From: Deltaproteobacteria bacterium
Lineage (GTDB): Bacteria > Myxococcota_A > Polyangia > Polyangiales > Houyiibacteriaceae
NCBI GenBank assembly: GCA_019309605.1
Contig: JAFDFW010000271.1
Coordinates: forward strand, 1 to 6,913
DNA length: 6,913 nt
Direction: 5' to 3'
Shown here piece by piece: positions 1-6,294 of this stretch (its first letter is position 1; each line of letters opens with the position of its first letter). A program made the position numbers and the translations under genes. A model generated the notes under the pieces. It saw only the letters and a program-made list of their open reading frames with translations. It was not told where the DNA came from and made no database searches.

Positions 1-96
1 ACAAAGGGCAATCACCTCATCGCCGCGCTCCGTCAGCTGCCGGCTGAGCTCGAGACCGATTCCCTTGTTTGCACCTGTGATCAGTACCGTTGTCAT
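1..96 (-). CDS. Short-chain dehydrogenase, C-factor/CsgA-like (N-terminal 32 codons only)
   Basis: Reading leftward from the ATG at 94-96, the protein starts MTTVLITGANKGIGLELSRQ and runs off the window after 32 residues. The TGANKGIG stretch (residues 8-15) is the TGxxxGxG dinucleotide-binding loop of classical short-chain dehydrogenases, directly after the first beta strand. The NKGIG variant with the following LELSRQL helix resembles the C-factor/carbonyl-reductase branch of the family. The catalytic YxxxK region lies outside the window, so substrate and activity cannot be judged. The start is supported by an AAGGAAGG Shine-Dalgarno (101-108) a few bases upstream. That site lies inside a perfect inverted repeat. 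The gene follows the broken lipoprotein gene on the same strand after 62 bp and has its own candidate promoter there. The family is secure; the subfamily is a guess. Confidence 0.85.
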   Translation of the reverse strand, partial: MTTVLITGANKGIGLELSRQLTERGDEVIALC

Positions 97-98
97 GA

Positions 99-120
99 AG
101 CCTTCCTTGCTTGGAAGGCT
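99..120. promoter_or_regulatory. Perfect 8-bp inverted repeat overlapping the SDR ribosome-binding site
   Basis: The arms agccttcc (99-106) and ggaaggct (113-120) are exact reverse complements around a 6-nt centre. The repeat lies two bases upstream of the SDR start codon and immediately downstream of a TATGAT box. As DNA it sits where a repressor operator (for example of a TetR-type regulator) would cover the transcription start. As RNA the arm next to the start codon contains the GGAAGG ribosome-binding site, so a transcript reading through from upstream could fold and hide it. The sequence does not show which of the two applies. Confidence 0.5.
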
Positions 121-147
121 ATCATAAGGCCGCTAGCGAGTTGTCCA
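121..147 (-). promoter_or_regulatory. Candidate sigma70-type promoter for the SDR gene
   Basis: On the minus strand TATGAT (121-126) matches the -10 consensus at five of six bases. TGGACA (142-147) matches the -35 consensus at five of six. The spacer is 15 bp, shorter than the usual 16-18, which lowers confidence. A transcript from here would start near position 114, inside the 99-120 inverted repeat, leaving a leader of roughly 20 nt that keeps only the arm carrying the ribosome-binding site. Confidence 0.35.
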
Positions 148-158
148 GGGCGAAGGCC

Positions 159-607
159 TCATCGGATGGGAACGCAGAGCCGATCGCCCGCGATGACCTC
201 GCAGCCGAACCCGGTCGGCACATCGCAGTCAGCGTCGATTTCGCACCGTTCGATGCATACGCGTGAGGTGATTGGTCCGCCGAGGATTGCATGATCCAAG
301 CATGCGCCGGGCAAGCCGTTGAACTCAGACACAGGGCAATCGAGGTCGTCGAAGCAGCCGACCGTGCAAATCGCGTTCACGTAATCGGTGTAGCGATCGG
401 CCGGTAGCGCGAGCTCTTCGCAGTACTCTCCCGGGAATACTCTCCCGGGAAACAGTCGACGTTCGAGTAACAGACCTCATAGGTGATTGACTTCGGCTGC
501 GGCTCGAAGGTGTCTTCATAGTCTCCGACGAAAATGCACCCCGAGAGACCGGTAGCAAGCGCGGCGATCCCCAACCAAGCGAAACGTAAGTTTGTAGTAA
601 AGCCCAT
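159..607 (-). pseudogene. Cysteine-rich secreted lipoprotein, frameshifted by a 14-bp duplication
   Basis: The start ATG (605-607) has an AGAGAGGA Shine-Dalgarno 8 nt upstream. Residues 1-24 are a type II signal peptide: a short basic start, a hydrophobic core WLGIAALATG and the lipobox LSGC with C24 as the lipidated residue. The frame as written stops at 377-379 after 76 residues. The remainder lies in another frame at 159-380. Removing one copy of the 14-bp tandem repeat at 424-451 joins both parts into 144 residues without a stop. The junction then reads DCFPGEYCEELALPADRY and the mature part has 12 cysteines, an even number suited to disulfides. The downstream half holds two C-x3-C-x5-C repeats (starting CTVGC and CIERC). 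Such small Cys-rich lipoproteins are common in Myxococcota-type genomes; no function is known to me. The gene is broken as given, but the damage looks recent because both halves are otherwise clean. Confidence 0.8.
424..451. repeat. 14-bp perfect tandem duplication inside the lipoprotein gene
   Basis: Positions 424-437 and 438-451 are identical (tactctcccgggaa). Fourteen is not a multiple of three, so the second copy shifts the reading frame of the lipoprotein gene. The unit contains the 8-bp palindrome tcccggga. Deleting one copy restores an uninterrupted, cysteine-regular protein, so this duplication is very probably the causal lesion. Confidence 0.95.
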
Positions 608-693
608 GGCGAAAGTCCTCTCTTCTCAGATAGACGTTCGCCACCGCTCCCCATTCATCGGGGCGCAAGACCCAAAATCGCCTGGTTTCGCTG

Positions 694-960
694 CTAAAGG
701 CTGACGTGAACCTGGTGGCCCTCGTAGGCCGCGATGCCTTCGTCGACCTTGTGACCGAGCTCTCGAGCCAGTACGAGCAAGGCGCGCGCCACTGCGAGCT
801 CGTCTCCGATCATGGGTCGATCTGGGTCATCGGGATTGCGCTGGGCCTTTCCCGTTGCGGTGAGTTCCTCGCCTTCGATCACGAGACTAGCGTTCGCGCT
901 GGTCAGGTGACCTTCCTCGATTACGTCGAGGTTCACTGTAAACCGCTTTGCTGTGGTCAT
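694..960 (-). CDS. DUF1876 (Rv2632c-like) small protein
   Basis: The protein has 88 residues from the ATG at 958-960, chosen because an AGGAGG Shine-Dalgarno lies 6 nt upstream; an upstream in-frame GTG at 988-990 has no such support. The sequence starts MTTAKRFTVNLDVIEEG and carries ARNP-like (AQRNPDDPDRP) and IGDELAVARALLVLARELGHK segments. These match the pattern of the DUF1876 family, best known from actinobacterial proteins such as Rv2632c: a beta-rich start, a conserved proline/aspartate loop, then the GDELAxARAL helix. No catalytic residues, signal peptide or membrane segment are seen, so it is a small soluble cytoplasmic protein. Its biochemical role is not established to my knowledge. 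It lies 51 bp downstream of the flavoprotein gene on the same strand and may also have its own promoter. Confidence 0.8.
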   Translation of the reverse strand: MTTAKRFTVNLDVIEEGHLTSANASLVIEGEELTATGKAQRNPDDPDRPMIGDELAVARALLVLARELGHKVDEGIAAYEGHQVHVSL

Positions 961-966
961 GGGACA

Positions 967-972
967 CCTCCT
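967..972 (-). promoter_or_regulatory. Strong ribosome-binding site fixing the DUF1876 start
   Basis: The minus strand reads AGGAGG here (within GAGGAGGTG, 965-973), six bases before the ATG at 958-960. This favours that start over the GTG 30 bases further upstream. Confidence 0.8.
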
Positions 973-985
973 CGGGCCAGTGACC

Positions 986-1014
986 AGCATAAGGAATTCG
1001 AGCAGCTCGGTCTA
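986..1014 (-). promoter_or_regulatory. Weak candidate promoter for the DUF1876 gene
   Basis: The minus strand has TAGACC (1009-1014) and TATGCT (986-991) separated by exactly 17 bp. Each hexamer matches the sigma70 consensus at four of six positions. The -35 box contains the stop codon of the flavoprotein gene. A small palindrome, cgagc-a-gctcg (999-1009), falls in the spacer. Separate transcription of the small gene is possible but not demonstrated. Confidence 0.3.
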
Positions 1015-2640
1015 CGGGTTTTGCGGTGTTAGATGCCGGGCGGCTCGTAGGCCTGAGTAGACGCAGTCGGCGATCGATAGGCCGCTTACGTACTGGCGGG
1101 AGCAGATTCCGACGGCGTTTCGGCCGGCCGCGTAGAGGCCGGGGACGACGCCTCCGCTTTCGCTCAACACTTCTCCCGTATCTTCGTCGACCGCGAGGCC
1201 GCCCAGCGTCATGACCGCGCAAAGGTGCGTCTTCGAGCCGAGGGAGCAGTCGATCGCGTAGTACGGCCCCTCCGGTAGCGGGTGCATGCTGTCGCCGGCT
1301 TTGTGAAAACGATCGGAGCGTTTGCCATCGGCTGCTTCATTGTACTCGTCGAGTGTTTCCTGGAGCGCGTCACGGGGCACGTCGAGCATCTTGGCGAGAG
1401 TTTCGACGTCCTTCGCCTTCTTGCAGTTGAGATAGAGGTTCATGAAGGCGGTCGCCTGCTGAAACCACTGAAGCTTGCCTGGTTTCGACTGCTCGTGAGC
1501 AAGCTTCTTGAGGTCCTGGTCGATAATCAGGGTCGCGACGCCGTGGTTCTCCTCGACCATCGCCTCACCGATTTTCGCACCGTACCAGAACTCGTTCGCG
1601 AACCGCTTGCCCTCGCCGTTGACCAGCAAGCCTTCAGCGAAGGCGTTGGGTGGATAGAGAAAACGCCAAGCCGAGGCCCGGTCCATTTGCGCGAGCTTAC
1701 CGCCGCCGCTTTGGCCGAGGCGAATCCCCACCCCGTCGTCGCCCGCGGTGCCGAGCGGCAAGCCCGGGACGAATTCGGGCACGTACTCCGCGACCATCTC
1801 GCGGTTGAAGATGAACCCGCCCGCGCACAGGATCGCCCCGCGCTCGCATCGAATCCGACGCGGTGCCGAATGCCTGTCTTCGATTCTGTCGCATCGCCTG
1901 CGTAGCCAGCCCGCCATGCCCGTCGCGATCTTGCCGATGAGGAGTTCGAGACGGTGCAAGTGCCGGTGAAGCATTCGCCACAACGCGGAGGGAATCTGTT
2001 CATACTCGAGGCCCACCACACGACCCGACTCGTCGACGATCAGTCGACGGACCCGAGATTGAAGTTGGATTCGCACGCCTTCGTCGATCGCGGTCTGTCG
2101 TAGAGGTTCGGTGATGCTGGCGCCGGGAAACGCTCCGCCATCGGCGCGATGGCCCCTCTGTGCCGGAGTCGCGTGATCACTGTAGGGAGGGAAGGTTTCG
2201 TTCCCCGAATAGTAGAGATGGTACTCGCTCGCCGGATATGAGGTCTTGACCGGACAGAGGTTGGGCAGAAACGGGACCCCGCGGTCGGTCAGCCACCTCA
2301 CGTTGGACGCGCTGGTTTCGCAGAAGTCCCGGAGCGTCTCCTCGGAAACCGCGTCCTGCACTTCCATCGACAGGTAGCGGTACATGTTCTCGACCGTGTC
2401 CTCGACGCCAGCCCCCTCTTGGATGTGGGTTCCGCCGCCGCCATAGAACACGCCCCCGCTGATTGCAGTGGCGCCGCCCCCTTCGAAGCGGTCTAGGAGA
2501 ACCACGTCGGCGCCCCGCTCCCGGGCTTCGATGGCCGCAGTGATGCCCGCGGCGCCCAAGCCCACGACGACCAGGTCCGCGACCTCGTCCCACTGCTCCC
2601 TTTCCGCGTCTTCGACTACGATCGGCGTCAGGTTGCCCAT
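1012..2640 (-). CDS. FAD-dependent oxidoreductase, 3-ketosteroid dehydrogenase/fumarate reductase flavoprotein family
   Basis: The protein has 542 residues from the ATG at 2638-2640. A Rossmann FAD motif GLGAAG is at residues 27-32, the ribose-binding acidic residue is probably D50, and a SGGVFYGGGG loop follows at 61-70. CAGGFIFN (272-279) is the second conserved FAD-contact strand of the FAD_binding_2 fold. The C-terminus GLYAAGRNAVGIC (501-513), QYVSGLSIADC (516-526) is typical of steroid-desaturating flavoproteins. The Y-x-S pair (Y517, S519) recalls the Tyr/Ser pair reported for 3-ketosteroid Delta4-(5alpha)-dehydrogenase; this is recall, not alignment. Expected role: FAD-dependent desaturation or reduction of a ring ketone in the cytoplasm. 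A basic stretch of about 45 residues (216-262) interrupts the substrate/FAD region, as in some relatives. An ATG at 2686-2688 with a GGGGAG upstream is an alternative start adding 16 arginine-rich residues; I prefer 2640 because it gives a normal-length N-terminus. No frameshift is seen. Confidence 0.85.
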   Translation of the reverse strand: MGNLTPIVVEDAEREQWDEVADLVVVGLGAAGITAAIEARERGADVVLLDRFEGGGATAISGGVFYGGGGTHIQEGAGVEDTVENMYRYLSMEVQDAVSEETLRDFCETSASNVRWLTDRGVPFLPNLCPVKTSYPASEYHLYYSGNETFPPYSDHATPAQRGHRADGGAFPGASITEPLRQTAIDEGVRIQLQSRVRRLIVDESGRVVGLEYEQIPSALWRMLHRHLHRLELLIGKIATGMAGWLRRRCDRIEDRHSAPRRIRCERGAILCAGGFIFNREMVAEYVPEFVPGLPLGTAGDDGVGIRLGQSGGGKLAQMDRASAWRFLYPPNAFAEGLLVNGEGKRFANEFWYGAKIGEAMVEENHGVATLIIDQDLKKLAHEQSKPGKLQWFQQATAFMNLYLNCKKAKDVETLAKMLDVPRDALQETLDEYNEAADGKRSDRFHKAGDSMHPLPEGPYYAIDCSLGSKTHLCAVMTLGGLAVDEDTGEVLSESGGVVPGLYAAGRNAVGICSRQYVSGLSIADCVYSGLRAARHLTPQNP

Positions 2641-2686
2641 TCGAACGCTGGACGCTAGCACGCCGCTTCGAGGTCTGCAGCGACTC
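2641..2686. promoter_or_regulatory. 46-bp divergent intergenic junction
   Basis: This is the only non-coding DNA between the leftward flavoprotein gene and the rightward SDR operon. I find no convincing -10/-35 pair on either strand. It holds only a short direct repeat (acgct at 2645-2649 and 2652-2656) and a weak GAGGT ribosome-site candidate well before the rightward ATG. Promoters for at least one of the two transcripts must therefore lie within the opposite gene or be of an unrecognised type. Confidence 0.4.
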
Positions 2687-3751
2687 ATGGAGCTCCCCAC
2701 CGATCCCAATCAAGTAGGTCCGGTTTGCTTAGTGACCGGTGGCAGCGGCTATGTAGGCAAGCACCTCGTCCGCCGTCTGTTGGAGCTCGGTTGCGAAGTT
2801 CGCGCGCTCGACCTTGCGCCGTTTCAGGGCGATCCCCGGGTGAAGAGTGTCGTGGGGGACATCCGCCGACCAAGCGACATGGCGCCGGCATGCGAAGGTG
2901 TTGACACGGTGTTTCACACGGCCGCGATCATCAATACCCTGACGCTCGCGCGTCGGAGCGTTCGCCAGCAAGTGGTTGGCGTCAATGTCGAGGGGACCGA
3001 ATGCGTCATCCAGGCGTGTCAGGCCGCCGGTGTGAAGAAGCTCATCTTCACTAGCTCGATCACGGTGGCCGTAGATCGTCCGGTTCGCGAAGGAGATGAG
3101 ACCGCTCCCTACGTCGGAACCGACGGCCTTCCCGATCTCTATTCGCAGACCAAGAGTCGAGCGGAAAAGCTCGTGCTCGAGGCTGACGACCCCGGCGGCC
3201 TGCGAACGGCTGCGGTTCGACCCGGCGGCGTTTGGGGGCCCGGGGAGGGCGCGATGATGGTGCACGACTTCCTCGGGCACCTCGCGGCCGGTCAGTTCAA
3301 GCTCACGATCGGCGATGGCAAGTCGGTGACCGACAACGTGCACGTCGATTCGGTCGTCGACGTTCACTTCTTGGTGGCGCAGAAGCTGACTGACGACCCC
3401 GACCTCGTCGCCGGCGAAGCGTATTTCGTGAGCGACGACGAGCCCACCAATCCTGTCGTTTGGTACCGCCCGATTGTCGAAGGACTGGGCTACTCCTGGC
3501 CCAGGTGGCACATTCCACGCCCGCTGGCGTACGCGGTCGCATATGTCGGAGAGATCGTGCACTACCTCGGGGGCCCGTTTCCAACGGTCACGCGCCGCGG
3601 AGTGCTTTCGATCTGCCGTGATGCCTCGTTCCGCGTCGATAAGGCGCGTGCCCACCTCGGGTACGAGCCGCGAACGAGTGCGGCGGAGGGCATTCCCGAG
3701 CTGATGCACGAGTTTCGGGCTACGCACGATCGTTTGAAGGCCGCGCGATGA
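2687..3751 (+). CDS. NAD(P)-dependent 3beta-hydroxysteroid dehydrogenase/NSDHL-like SDR
   Basis: The protein has 354 residues. CLVTGGSGYVGKHL (14-27) contains the TGGxGxxG cofactor loop of extended SDRs. VVGDI (55-59) is the usual acidic adenine-contact segment. S123-S124 and Y152-S-Q-T-K156 supply the Ser/Tyr/Lys catalytic set, and RPGGVWGPGE (178-187) is the typical substrate-domain signature. The overall pattern matches the 3beta-HSD/sterol-4alpha-carboxylate 3-dehydrogenase group, which oxidises a ring hydroxyl to a ketone with NAD(P)+. Other extended-SDR substrates such as nucleotide sugars or dihydroflavonols cannot be excluded. It is the first gene of a rightward operon, and its stop overlaps the next start as ATGA. 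The start is the only ATG giving a normal N-terminus; a longer upstream reading is antisense to the flavoprotein gene and low-complexity. The pairing with a divergent ketosteroid-type flavoprotein supports a steroid-like substrate. Confidence 0.85.
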   Translation: MELPTDPNQVGPVCLVTGGSGYVGKHLVRRLLELGCEVRALDLAPFQGDPRVKSVVGDIRRPSDMAPACEGVDTVFHTAAIINTLTLARRSVRQQVVGVNVEGTECVIQACQAAGVKKLIFTSSITVAVDRPVREGDETAPYVGTDGLPDLYSQTKSRAEKLVLEADDPGGLRTAAVRPGGVWGPGEGAMMVHDFLGHLAAGQFKLTIGDGKSVTDNVHVDSVVDVHFLVAQKLTDDPDLVAGEAYFVSDDEPTNPVVWYRPIVEGLGYSWPRWHIPRPLAYAVAYVGEIVHYLGGPFPTVTRRGVLSICRDASFRVDKARAHLGYEPRTSAAEGIPELMHEFRATHDRLKAAR

Positions 3752-4476
3752 TCAAGCTCATCTACTTGCTGTGGCCGCGACAGCCGATGGCGCCCGCCGA
3801 TCGTCGCATTACCTTGCTCGAGCAGTGTGCCCCGAAGCTGCTCGAATCAGGCGCGCGGTATCTCTTGATGAACATCGACGACGACCTCACCACGGTGCCG
3901 TCACCGACGCCGACCACGAAGCGCACGAATCCCTTCGCGGCTGAGGTCAGCATCTGGATCGAAGACCTGAATGTGCGCACTGCTCACGAGGCCATTTTGC
4001 TCGACGCCGGGTTCGACATCGCCGGCTACCGTGTCCGAGAGCACCTTTACACCGACTACGGCGGCAACGAGCATGGCGCGCCGCGCGACTGGCCGGATGG
4101 CGAGCGCTCTCCTCATGTCATCTCGGTCACCCCTTTGGAACGCCCGAAACGCATTCCAAAGGATCGGTGGATGCGCCACTGGTTCAACCGCCAAGGGCCC
4201 ATGTCCGAGAAGATGCAACCGCGGAGCCGCTACGTTCGAAACGTGGTCGATGAGGTGCTGACCCCGGGCGCCACTCCCTACGAAGGGATCGTCGAGGAGT
4301 CCTGGCCTTCCCCGAAGCACATGACGAACCCCTTCCTCTTCTACGGTGCTCGCAATCGATTCGAGGTCCTCAAGAACATGGCGATCATGATGCAGAGCGT
4401 CGCCGCGTTTCTCCCGATCTGGAAGATCACCAGCGTCACCATGAGCGAGTATTTCGTCCGCAGCCCGCACGCCTGA
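3748..4476 (+). CDS. EthD-like protein with two ferredoxin-like halves
   Basis: The protein has 242 residues. It starts MIKLIYLLWPRQPM and carries a second similar segment beginning near residue 122 (HVISVTPLERPKRIPKDRW). This two-half arrangement is typical of dimeric alpha/beta-barrel proteins of the EthD type. The second half holds the recognisable block WMRHWFNRQGPM (141-152), QPRSRYVRNVV (157-167) and YEGIVEESW (178-186), as in EthD-domain proteins linked to ether or polyketide/aromatic catabolism. No signal peptide or metal site is evident, so a cytoplasmic role is likely. EthD proteins are required in some degradation pathways, but their reaction is generally unclear. The start overlaps the SDR stop by 4 bp (ATGA, 3748-3751), with GAAGG at 3736-3740 seven bases upstream, indicating coupled translation. 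The next gene starts 30 bp downstream. Confidence 0.75.
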   Translation: MIKLIYLLWPRQPMAPADRRITLLEQCAPKLLESGARYLLMNIDDDLTTVPSPTPTTKRTNPFAAEVSIWIEDLNVRTAHEAILLDAGFDIAGYRVREHLYTDYGGNEHGAPRDWPDGERSPHVISVTPLERPKRIPKDRWMRHWFNRQGPMSEKMQPRSRYVRNVVDEVLTPGATPYEGIVEESWPSPKHMTNPFLFYGARNRFEVLKNMAIMMQSVAAFLPIWKITSVTMSEYFVRSPHA

Positions 4477-4506
4477 ACGGCGACTGTGGGTACACTGGCC
4501 GCTCTC

Positions 4507-5073
4507 ATGCAAACCGATCGACGTGATTTCCTCAAGCTCTCGATAGCCGGCGCCGCCGCACTCTCGACGATGAGCGCTGGCGCAACCTTGTCAGGTTGCA
4601 CGTCCAGTGGGCCGGCGTCCGGCATGAAGCTACTTCGCCCTGAGGACGTGGAGCTGCTCCGTGCGCTCACACCTGCGGTGATGAAAGGGAAGGTCGCGCC
4701 AGGCGACACCGCGGCCATTGATCAAACCTTGCAGTCGTTCGACACGCTGCTCGTAGACCTGTCGGAGCCCGTGGTTGCCGGTGTGCAACAAGCGTTCGAC
4801 GTGCTGAGCTTCGGGCTCACTCGAGGTTTGACGACCGGGCAGTGGTCGCCTTGGTCCAACGCCTCTTTGGAAGACGCGGAGAGCGCGCTCGCTCGCTTGC
4901 GCGACAGCGGCATCGGTTTGCTGAATGCGATTTACGCGGCCGTGACGAGGCTCATCATCAGTGCCTGGTACCTCATCCCAGAGAACGCGGCGACGACCGG
5001 GTACCCGGGCCCGCCCAAGAAGGTAGCGGCCGTCGTTCCCGCGGCGGCCCCGGCGAAGGAGGCAACGCCGTGA
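4507..5073 (+). CDS. Tat-signal lipoprotein, probable small subunit of the GMC oxidoreductase
   Basis: The protein has 188 residues from ATG 4507. Residues 5-10 (RRDFLK) are a twin-arginine motif, followed by a hydrophobic stretch LSIAGAAALSTMSAG and the lipobox LSGC with C31. It should thus cross by the Tat route and may be lipid-anchored. The body (about 45-160) is helical in appearance. Near the C-terminus AWYLIPEN and TGYPGPPKK (164-172) resemble the small third subunits of gluconate-2-dehydrogenase-type enzymes, which are encoded next to GMC flavoproteins and carry the export signal for them. The tail is Ala/Pro-rich (KVAAVVPAAAPAKEA). The GTG at 4486 is an alternative start, but it would put seven extra residues before the twin arginines; neither start has a clear Shine-Dalgarno. 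The stop overlaps the GMC start as GTGA. Subunit role is inferred from context; the Tat signal is seen directly. Confidence 0.8.
   Translation: MQTDRRDFLKLSIAGAAALSTMSAGATLSGCTSSGPASGMKLLRPEDVELLRALTPAVMKGKVAPGDTAAIDQTLQSFDTLLVDLSEPVVAGVQQAFDVLSFGLTRGLTTGQWSPWSNASLEDAESALARLRDSGIGLLNAIYAAVTRLIISAWYLIPENAATTGYPGPPKKVAAVVPAAAPAKEATP
5056..5062 (+). promoter_or_regulatory. Near-consensus ribosome-binding site setting the GMC GTG start
   Basis: AAGGAGG lies seven bases before the GTG at 5070-5072. This identifies GTG as the true start although the same frame is open upstream to 4842, inside the preceding gene. The site lies within the last codons of the Tat-subunit gene, consistent with coupled translation. 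Confidence 0.85.
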
Positions 5074-5906
5074 CCGACCTATCGACCGTCACCTTCGGCA
5101 GCGGCACGGATCCCTACAACAAGGCTGCCGAACGCGGTTGGGACATCACCGACGCGAGCGAACTGACCTCCTCGCTCGAGCTCGAGGCCGATGTCGTCAT
5201 CGTAGGGACCGGGGCGGGCGGAGGCACGGCCGCCGAGACGTTCAGCAAGGCTGGGTTGAGCGTCGTTCTCCTCGAGGCAGGGCCGCTCAAGACCTCGAGC
5301 GAGTTCGACATGCAAGAGCGCGCCGCCTATCGCGACCTCTATCAAGAGGGCACAGGGCGCGGCACCAAAGACGGCGGAATGGTCATCCTGCAGGGCCGCT
5401 CAGTAGGCGGTTCCACGACGGTCAACTGGACCACGAGCTTCCGCACGCCGCCAGAGACCTTGAAATTCTGGGCGGAGCACAAGGGGGTGAGCGGCTGCTC
5501 GGTCGAAGAGATGGCGCCGTACTTCAAACACATGGAGGGGCGGCTCAACATTCACAAGTGGCCCCAAGCCCCGAACCCCAACAACGCGATGTTGCAACGC
5601 GCTGCCGAGAAACTCGGGTACCGGTGGGCGACGATTCACCGCAACGTGCGTGGCTGTCTCAACCTCGGTTACTGCGGGCTTGGTTGCCCCGTCGATGCGA
5701 AGCAATCGATGCTGGTCACAACCATTCCTGGCGCGCTGGACCGCGAGGCCAAGCTCATTCACCGCGCGCGGGTCGTTCGCGTTCTTCGCGAGGGCGACGT
5801 CGTGAAGGGCGTCGAAGCGGAGGCTCTCACCGCAAACGTCAGAGGGACGACCGGCCAGACGATCACGGTCCGGGCCACGCGGACGATCTTGGCTGGCGGC
5901 GCGATC

Positions 5907-5919
5907 AACCGTTCCGGAT
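5907..5919 (+). other. Deletion junction in the GMC gene (about 26 nt missing)
   Basis: Frame one reads LAGGAIN up to 5909 and the downstream homologous frame starts near 5911 (VPDPYGRIGKRTFLHP). GMC enzymes have a conserved segment of the type GAIxSPxLLLRSGxPDP between these points. Eight codons (SPALLLRS-like) plus two bases are absent if the join is AAC/C-GTT-CCG-GAT. That is a 26-nt loss matching the observed frame change. The exact size is inferred from family knowledge; the frame switch is directly visible. Confidence 0.65.
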
Positions 5920-6294
5920 CCGTACGGGCGCATCGGAAAGCGAACCTTCTTGCACCCGACGACGCTGGCCATGGCGATCTACGAAGAGTCGATCGATCCC
6001 TACTACGGCGCGCCGCAGTCGATCTACTCCGACCATTTTCAGTGGCAGAATGTCCACACGGGGCCAGTCGGATTCAAGTTGGAGGTGCCGCCGCTTCAGC
6101 CGGCCTTCGCGGCAGGGTTCTACGGTGCTGCCGGCGAGCAAATCACCGAGAGCATGGACCAGCTCAACCACACCCAGTGCATGATCGCCCTCATGCGTGA
6201 CGGCTTCCACGAGCAAAGCCAGGGTGGGGCGGTCGAAATCAACGATAAAGGGCAACCGATCCTCGACTACCCGATCAACGACTACCTCTTGGAA

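Noticed and set aside
325..654. 109-codon minus-strand frame across the broken lipoprotein
   Set aside because: Serine/arginine-rich frame-shifted shadow; the signal peptide and cysteine pattern lie in the other frames.
646..666. Hairpin cgctcccc...ggggcgc between the lipoprotein and DUF1876 genes as a terminator
   Set aside because: The stem is four pairs plus a mismatch and two more pairs, and no T-run follows on the minus strand.
1282..1905. 207-codon open frame on the plus strand opposite the flavoprotein gene
   Set aside because: The minus strand carries clear FAD motifs in this interval; the plus frame shows no recognisable motif or ribosome site.
2688..2709. TTG start at 2707-2709 for the flavoprotein
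   Set aside because: It has no ribosome site, would overlap the SDR coding start by over 20 bp, and adds residues unlike family N-termini.
2729..3727. 332-codon open frame on the minus strand opposite the SDR gene
   Set aside because: It has no family motifs and is arginine/histidine/valine-rich, as expected for antisense of a GC-rich gene; the plus strand has clear SDR motifs.
3901..4512. 203-codon open frame on the minus strand opposite the EthD-like gene
   Set aside because: Antisense shadow in GC-rich DNA, without a recognisable motif.
4842..5069. Upstream extension of the GMC gene to a start at 4842
   Set aside because: The added 76 residues are arginine-rich out-of-frame translation of the Tat-subunit gene, and a strong AAGGAGG sits before GTG 5070.
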